Source: Nitrospinaceae bacterium
GTDB taxonomy: Bacteria; Nitrospinota; Nitrospinia; Nitrospinales; VA-1
DNA: 34,979 nucleotides
Direction of reading: 5' to 3'
Assembly: GCA_029261635.1 (NCBI GenBank)
Contig: JAJDAW010000136.1
Coordinates: 1 to 34,979, forward strand
The translations under genes were made by a program, and so were the position numbers. Below, one piece after another: positions 29,737 through 34,979 of this stretch; the stretch's first letter is position 1; each line of letters opens with the position of its first letter. The notes below the pieces were generated by a model. It was not told the origin of the DNA. It saw nothing but the letters and a program-made list of their open reading frames with translations, and ran no database searches.

Positions 29737-32700
29737 TTAATTGACCGTATCAATGGGCCTATTCTCATTTTCCTCTGCAGAGGATGAGCGTGGCCCGGTA
29801 CGCAATAATTGCCCAATGGTCTCGCGGTAGTACTCCCGCATTTGCACTGTATGCTTTTCGTAATCTTTCAGTAAAGCATTGGCAAGGCTATCTGCATCAG
29901 TCCCCACGTAGGACATCAAACGAGCAAGTTGTGCCAAGTCGCGTACTTCCTTCGGAAGGTTACTGGAGGAGGTCTCGCGAATAATCCGCAATGCACACTC
30001 CAGTCTTCTTAAAAAGAGATAGTTCTCTTTAGCCTGATCCGCTTTACTCTGATCTATCATTCCCTGAGCCACAAACATAGCGAGAGCGCTCATCGTATTT
30101 GTTTTCCGGAGGCGTGGATTTTTCTTCCCGTGCATCAATTGTAAAATTTGCATAGCGAATTCAATATCTGCTATTCCTCCAAATCCGAGCTTTACATTTT
30201 TACCTTTAGTTTTTTCCTGAGCCAACTCTAGTTCCATCCGTTCCCTCATCCGGGAAATTTCTATGAGCGCGCTGTATTCAAAATCATCCTGAAATACAAA
30301 ATCGTGAACCCGTTCCATGAACTTCTTCCCAACTTCTTCGCTTCCAGCCACCACGCGCGACCTCACCATTGCCTGCTGCTCCCAGATTCTTGCCCGCGTC
30401 TTGAAATAGCGCTCATAACCTTCGATAGACATAACTAAAACCCCCGCACCTCCTTCGGGCCGAAGATCCGTATCTATTTTGTAGGCGTATCCCGCAGAAG
30501 TCATTTCAGAAGTCAGCTTGTAAATCAGTTGGGAAATAGCAGCATAATGGGTTCCATTATTCTCTTCGGGTTCGTCATAAACGAAAATCACATCTAAATC
30601 AGAACCAAAATTCAACTCTCCGCCGCCCAACTTACCCATGCCTACAATACAAAAGTTTGTAGCAACAGGATGACCGCTTTTTTCTGCCAATTCCTCACAA
30701 GCCAACTTAAATACCGCCTGCAGATAAACATCGGCAAGGTTTGAGAGATCAGAAAGCGTGCCCTCTAAGTCTGCTTCCTTGATCAGGTATCGCACACCGA
30801 TCCGCAACTCTTCAGCCTGTTTAAATCGACGCAGGATAAGCGACTTTTCATCCAGAGTACTACCCGCCAATAAATACTTATCTAAATCTTCTGAAATTTT
30901 TTCAGGTGTCTTAAATCGATAAACCGCATCCATATCCGTTAGCAGGTCTACCAATTCTGGTTTTCTTATAATTATCTGAGAAAGAAGACCGCTACTTCCA
31001 AACAGGATAAGCAAAAGTTCCAAAAACTTTTCATTCTCTTGAAATAGATTTAGAAAAGATTCCCTCGCTCCCGTAGCCTCGACAAACCGGCACAAGTTTT
31101 CAATTGCCACACCAGGGCTTGGGACGCGACCGCATTGGTCAATTATTTTCGGCAAGATAAAATTGAACACCTGAATACTTTTTTCTGAGGGATGCGAAAA
31201 CGCAGAACCATCACGAAAGACTTTTAAGAATCGAAATGCCTGAGCTGGATCTCTAATTAAAGGAATGGATGCAAGAACATCTTCAGAAAACAAGATCTCC
31301 CCTTGTCGTGATTGTTCCCATTCACGAGAAATCTTTTCTGCTGCTTCGCGCTTTTCCTTTTCTGCAAACTGTTCGGAGAAAATTTTTCCAACAAAAGAAG
31401 TGTGCGATTCATAAACCTTCATCAGGTTGACGGCCAGTTCCTCCGCTGTCTTTCCTTCAATTCGCATCTTTTTTGCGAGAACTACTCGGTCCGTATCATT
31501 TTCCGGGAGCTGGTGAGTTTGCAGACCAAAGGTTATTTGTACTCTGTTCTCAAGATGCCTTAAAAAAATATAAGCCTCGCAAAGACATAAATAATCTTCT
31601 TCAGCGATAATATTTTTATTTTTCAAAACCTCCAAAGCCATAAGCGACCCTCGAGTGCGCAATTCTTTATCTCTACCACCGAACAAGAGTTGATATGCCT
31701 GAATAAAAAACTCAACCTCGCGTATGCCTCCAAATCCGAGCTTGATATTTCCAGATTTTTTACCTTTCAGAGTTTGGTTGATGCGGTTTTTCATGGATTT
31801 GATTTCTTCTATAGCTTCAAAATCCAAACTTCGCCGATAGATAAATGGCTCCATCATTGTAAAAAATTCTTTGCCTAGAGCCTCACTACCAGCCGAAACC
31901 CTGGCCTTGATCATGGCCTGCCTTTCCCAGGTTCTTCCCCAGGATTGATAATAGGTTTCGCAGCTAGCCAACGAACTTGCAATTTCCCCGCTAGGCCCAT
32001 CAGGTCGAAGATCCAGATCGACTCGAAAAACATTTCCTTCGGAAGTAATTTCATTTATGTACTTGGTAATTTGTCGGGCTAACTTAGAAAAATATTCATG
32101 ATTGGATATTTTTATACCTGAGATCGACTGAGATGGATCGGGTTGGGTTTCCCCGTGACTCGAAGAATAAATATAAATAAGATCGATATCTGAACTGTAG
32201 TTGAGCTCTTGCCCACCCAACTTACCCATCCCGAGAACAGCAAATTCAGCTACTTTTAAATTCCCATCTGTATCTTCATACGAAGGAATTCCGTGTTTTT
32301 TTTGCAAATCCCTATTCGCTTTTTCATAAGCAATTTGCAAGCAAACATCTGCCAGATTAGAAATATCACCTACTGTTTCCATTAGTTCTACGCTTCCGAG
32401 CAAATCGCGAAGACCAATGCGGATGTATTCTCTTTTCTTAAATTTCCTGAGGAGGGTTGAAAAATCTTTTTCATCAAATCCTTCCCATTCATAAAAATCT
32501 CTTATCAAAATATCTTTTGATTTGGATTTGGTCAGAGTGTTGGGTCGGCTCAGCCAATTTACATAAGAAGGTTCACTGAGAAGGGTGTCTGTAAGAATCT
32601 GGCTTCCTGAAAATAAAAAAACCAATGCCTCCAGCAGAGAATCGGATTCCGAAAACTGCGTAAACAAATGATCTTTATCGGAAAATTTTTCAGAAAAACG

Positions 32701-32934
32701 CTCGAGGTTATGCAATGCCAAATCTGCATTATGCGAGCGTGCGGATATTTCTAATAGTCTTGAAAAAAAATGCGGATAGAGTTTTTTGAAATTTACATCT
32801 TTAGCAAGAGAAATTAAATCTTTCCAGCATTTGGATGGAACTTGGAACCCAAAATCCATTAATTCAGATTCCAGCTGATTATCCCAAGGCTCACCGTTAT
32901 GTATTTTTTCTATTAGCGTTTCTTTTGAGTTCAA
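29737..32934 (-). CDS. glnE: Bifunctional glutamine synthetase adenylyltransferase / adenylyl-removing enzyme
   Basis: Two nucleotidyltransferase motifs GMGKLGGQELNYSSDIDLIYIY and GMGKLGGGELNFGSDLDVIFVY, plus KLGFGGIREVEFFIQAYQL / KLGFGGIADIEFAMQILQL. Start moved to TTG 32934 (preceded by AAAGGTGA) because the track start at 33063 reads through the glnA terminator. Confidence 0.92.
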   Translation of the reverse strand: MNSKETLIEKIHNGEPWDNQLESELMDFGFQVPSKCWKDLISLAKDVNFKKLYPHFFSRLLEISARSHNADLALHNLERFSEKFSDKDHLFTQFSESDSLLEALVFLFSGSQILTDTLLSEPSYVNWLSRPNTLTKSKSKDILIRDFYEWEGFDEKDFSTLLRKFKKREYIRIGLRDLLGSVELMETVGDISNLADVCLQIAYEKANRDLQKKHGIPSYEDTDGNLKVAEFAVLGMGKLGGQELNYSSDIDLIYIYSSSHGETQPDPSQSISGIKISNHEYFSKLARQITKYINEITSEGNVFRVDLDLRPDGPSGEIASSLASCETYYQSWGRTWERQAMIKARVSAGSEALGKEFFTMMEPFIYRRSLDFEAIEEIKSMKNRINQTLKGKKSGNIKLGFGGIREVEFFIQAYQLLFGGRDKELRTRGSLMALEVLKNKNIIAEEDYLCLCEAYIFLRHLENRVQITFGLQTHQLPENDTDRVVLAKKMRIEGKTAEELAVNLMKVYESHTSFVGKIFSEQFAEKEKREAAEKISREWEQSRQGEILFSEDVLASIPLIRDPAQAFRFLKVFRDGSAFSHPSEKSIQVFNFILPKIIDQCGRVPSPGVAIENLCRFVEATGARESFLNLFQENEKFLELLLILFGSSGLLSQIIIRKPELVDLLTDMDAVYRFKTPEKISEDLDKYLLAGSTLDEKSLILRRFKQAEELRIGVRYLIKEADLEGTLSDLSNLADVYLQAVFKLACEELAEKSGHPVATNFCIVGMGKLGGGELNFGSDLDVIFVYDEPEENNGTHYAAISQLIYKLTSEMTSAGYAYKIDTDLRPEGGAGVLVMSIEGYERYFKTRARIWEQQAMVRSRVVAGSEEVGKKFMERVHDFVFQDDFEYSALIEISRMRERMELELAQEKTKGKNVKLGFGGIADIEFAMQILQLMHGKKNPRLRKTNTMSALAMFVAQGMIDQSKADQAKENYLFLRRLECALRIIRETSSSNLPKEVRDLAQLARLMSYVGTDADSLANALLKDYEKHTVQMREYYRETIGQLLRTGPRSSSAEENENRPIDTVN

Positions 32935-33018
32935 CGAATCACCTTTTGCAGAATAGCTAACAAAAATGCAAAGCTCTCTCAAAGAGATATAATATCTCCA
33001 CTTTGTATTCCCGAAAAC

Positions 33019-33049
33019 AAAAAAAAACCCCCTGGGTGAACCCAGGGGG
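33019..33049 (-). terminator. Rho-independent terminator after glnA
   Basis: Perfect CCCCCTGGGT-GA-ACCCAGGGGG stem followed on the minus strand by 9 T. Confidence 0.95.
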
Positions 33050-33085
33050 AAATTACATCTCAATTACTCTCTGGCATTCACCAAA

Positions 33086-34498
33086 TCAGCAATCATAGTA
33101 CATTTGAAACTCAAGTGGAGTCGGACGCAATCTAGAGGGATCAACCTCATTTTCTCTCTTATAATCTATCCATGTATCGATCACATCTTGAGTGAACACA
33201 TCGCCTTTAAGCAAGAACTCATGATCATCTTCCAAGGCCTGAATGGAACCTTCCAAGGAATGCGGCAGAGTGGGGATGTTTGCCAACTCTTCCGGTCCTA
33301 AAGAATAAATATTTTTATCCAACGGCTCACCAGGATCAATTTTATTTTGAATTCCGTCCAGTCCCGCCATAAGCATCGTAGCGAAAGCCAGATAACCATT
33401 ACAAGATGGATCTGGAAACCGGATCTCCAAACGTTTTGCTTTGGGGCTAGGAGAATACATTGGAATTCGAATTGAAGCACTTCGGTTTCGACTAGAGTAA
33501 GCCAGATTTACCGGTGCTTCAAATCCGGGTACTAGTCTTTTGTAAGAGTTCGTGGTCGGATTAGTAAATGCGCAAATAGCATTCGCCTGTTTTAAAATTC
33601 CACCTATATAATGCATTCCCATTTCACTAAACCCGGCATAGCTGTTGCCAGCAAACAAAGGTTTGCCATCTTTCCAAATACTCTGATGGGTGTGCATTCC
33701 CGTTCCGTTATCGCCATACATGGGTTTTGGCATAAACGTTGCCGTTTTACCGTGTGCCTTGGCAATATTTTTAACAATGTATTTGTACCACATCAGCTTA
33801 TCGCCACAGTCGACGAGAGATGTAAAACGCATCGCCAATTCACATTGACCTCCTGTTGCCACTTCATGGTGATGACATTCCATAGCCATTCCCACCTGTT
33901 CCATCGTCAACATCATTTCGGATCGAATATCCTGAAGTGTGTCGGACGGAGCCACTGGGAAGTAACCTTCTTTATGGCGCGGTTTGTGGCCGAGGTTCGG
34001 GCCTTCATCACTACCTGTATTCCAGGTTCCCTCTTCTGAATCAATAGAATAAAACGATTCGTTAGTCGTTGAGTCGTACTGAATATTATCGAAGATGAAA
34101 AACTCAGCTTCAGGGCCAAAATACGCAGTGTCGCCGATTCCTGTAGATTTAAGATAGGCTTCGGCTTTTTGCGCTATGTTTCGCGGATCTCGGCTGTATT
34201 TTTCCTTAGTGATTGGGTCAACAATATTACAAATCATACTAACCGTCGGGTGCTTCATAAAAGGATCCATAATCGTTGTAGCGGGATCAGGAATAACCAG
34301 CATGTCACTGTTGTTGATGGCCTGCCAACCACGGATACTTGAGCCATCAAAACCCAGCCCGTCTTCAAACAAACCTTCTTCTAATTCACTGGTGGGAACA
34401 GAAAAATGCTGCCACGAACCCAACAGATCCATAAATTTCAAATCGATGACTCGAGCATTATTTTGTTTAGCGTAATCTACCGCCTCTTTGGGGGTCAT
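33086..34498 (-). CDS. glnA: Glutamine synthetase type I
   Basis: [40 protein letters not shown], adenylylation-type motif [10 protein letters not shown]. The ATG at 34498 has better RBS spacing (AGGAG, 8 nt) than the track ATG at 34504. Confidence 0.97.
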   Translation of the reverse strand: MTPKEAVDYAKQNNARVIDLKFMDLLGSWQHFSVPTSELEEGLFEDGLGFDGSSIRGWQAINNSDMLVIPDPATTIMDPFMKHPTVSMICNIVDPITKEKYSRDPRNIAQKAEAYLKSTGIGDTAYFGPEAEFFIFDNIQYDSTTNESFYSIDSEEGTWNTGSDEGPNLGHKPRHKEGYFPVAPSDTLQDIRSEMMLTMEQVGMAMECHHHEVATGGQCELAMRFTSLVDCGDKLMWYKYIVKNIAKAHGKTATFMPKPMYGDNGTGMHTHQSIWKDGKPLFAGNSYAGFSEMGMHYIGGILKQANAICAFTNPTTNSYKRLVPGFEAPVNLAYSSRNRSASIRIPMYSPSPKAKRLEIRFPDPSCNGYLAFATMLMAGLDGIQNKIDPGEPLDKNIYSLGPEELANIPTLPHSLEGSIQALEDDHEFLLKGDVFTQDVIDTWIDYKRENEVDPSRLRPTPLEFQMYYDC

Positions 34499-34543
34499 TA
34501 ACATTTCTCCTGCAAAAATTAATTAAAATAAGTTCACTAAAAT

Positions 34544-34582
34544 AAAACGCAAAAGTTCAGTGCCGCTTAGCGACTACTGAAC
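34544..34582 (-). terminator. Intercistronic terminator/attenuator hairpin between glnB and glnA
   Basis: Minus-strand GTTCAGT-A-GTCGC-TAA-GCGGC-ACTGAAC stem followed by TTTTGCGTTTTATTTT. Confidence 0.8.
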
Positions 34583-34611
34583 CAAAATAAATCCACTTTC
34601 CGGGAGTATAA

Positions 34612-34959
<348 letters not shown>

Positions 34960-34979
34960 CTAGCCAATTTGTTCAGATA

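Noticed and set aside
33611-34039. 142-aa plus-strand ORF antisense to glnA (His-rich)
   Set aside because: His/Phe-rich composition arises from the antisense of conserved glnA codons; not a credible gene.

Overview
The window is a gene-dense bacterial chromosomal segment dominated by housekeeping genes. The lineage is inferred to be Nitrospinota- or Desulfobacterota-like from gene content only, with low confidence. Readable modules are: a DHH phosphoesterase and a GT4 glycosyltransferase; two lipoproteins, one FlgO-like; squalene-hopene cyclase; rplM-rpsI; argC-argJ-def-fmt-UXS-radC-gmhA-hldE; on the minus strand DUF898, M48 peptidase, GT39-like and hldD; an MBL-fold hydrolase; apgM-like-lysC-cimA; a chemoreceptor with tandem PAS domains; and glnB-glnA-glnE on the minus strand. 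I see no CRISPR array, tRNA, rRNA, prophage or transposase. The main points for follow-up are: (1) the apgM-like protein in the lysC-cimA operon has lost essentially all recognisable metal-binding and catalytic residues of the aPGM/alkaline-phosphatase superfamily; (2) the chemoreceptor is split by a single in-frame TAG inside an otherwise conserved motif; (3) the argC leader carries several hairpins, one weakly reminiscent of a GEMM-type RNA; (4) strong hairpins lie between glnB, glnA and glnE; (5) several perfect intergenic inverted repeats are unexplained. All family assignments come from motif recognition by eye; no searches were run.
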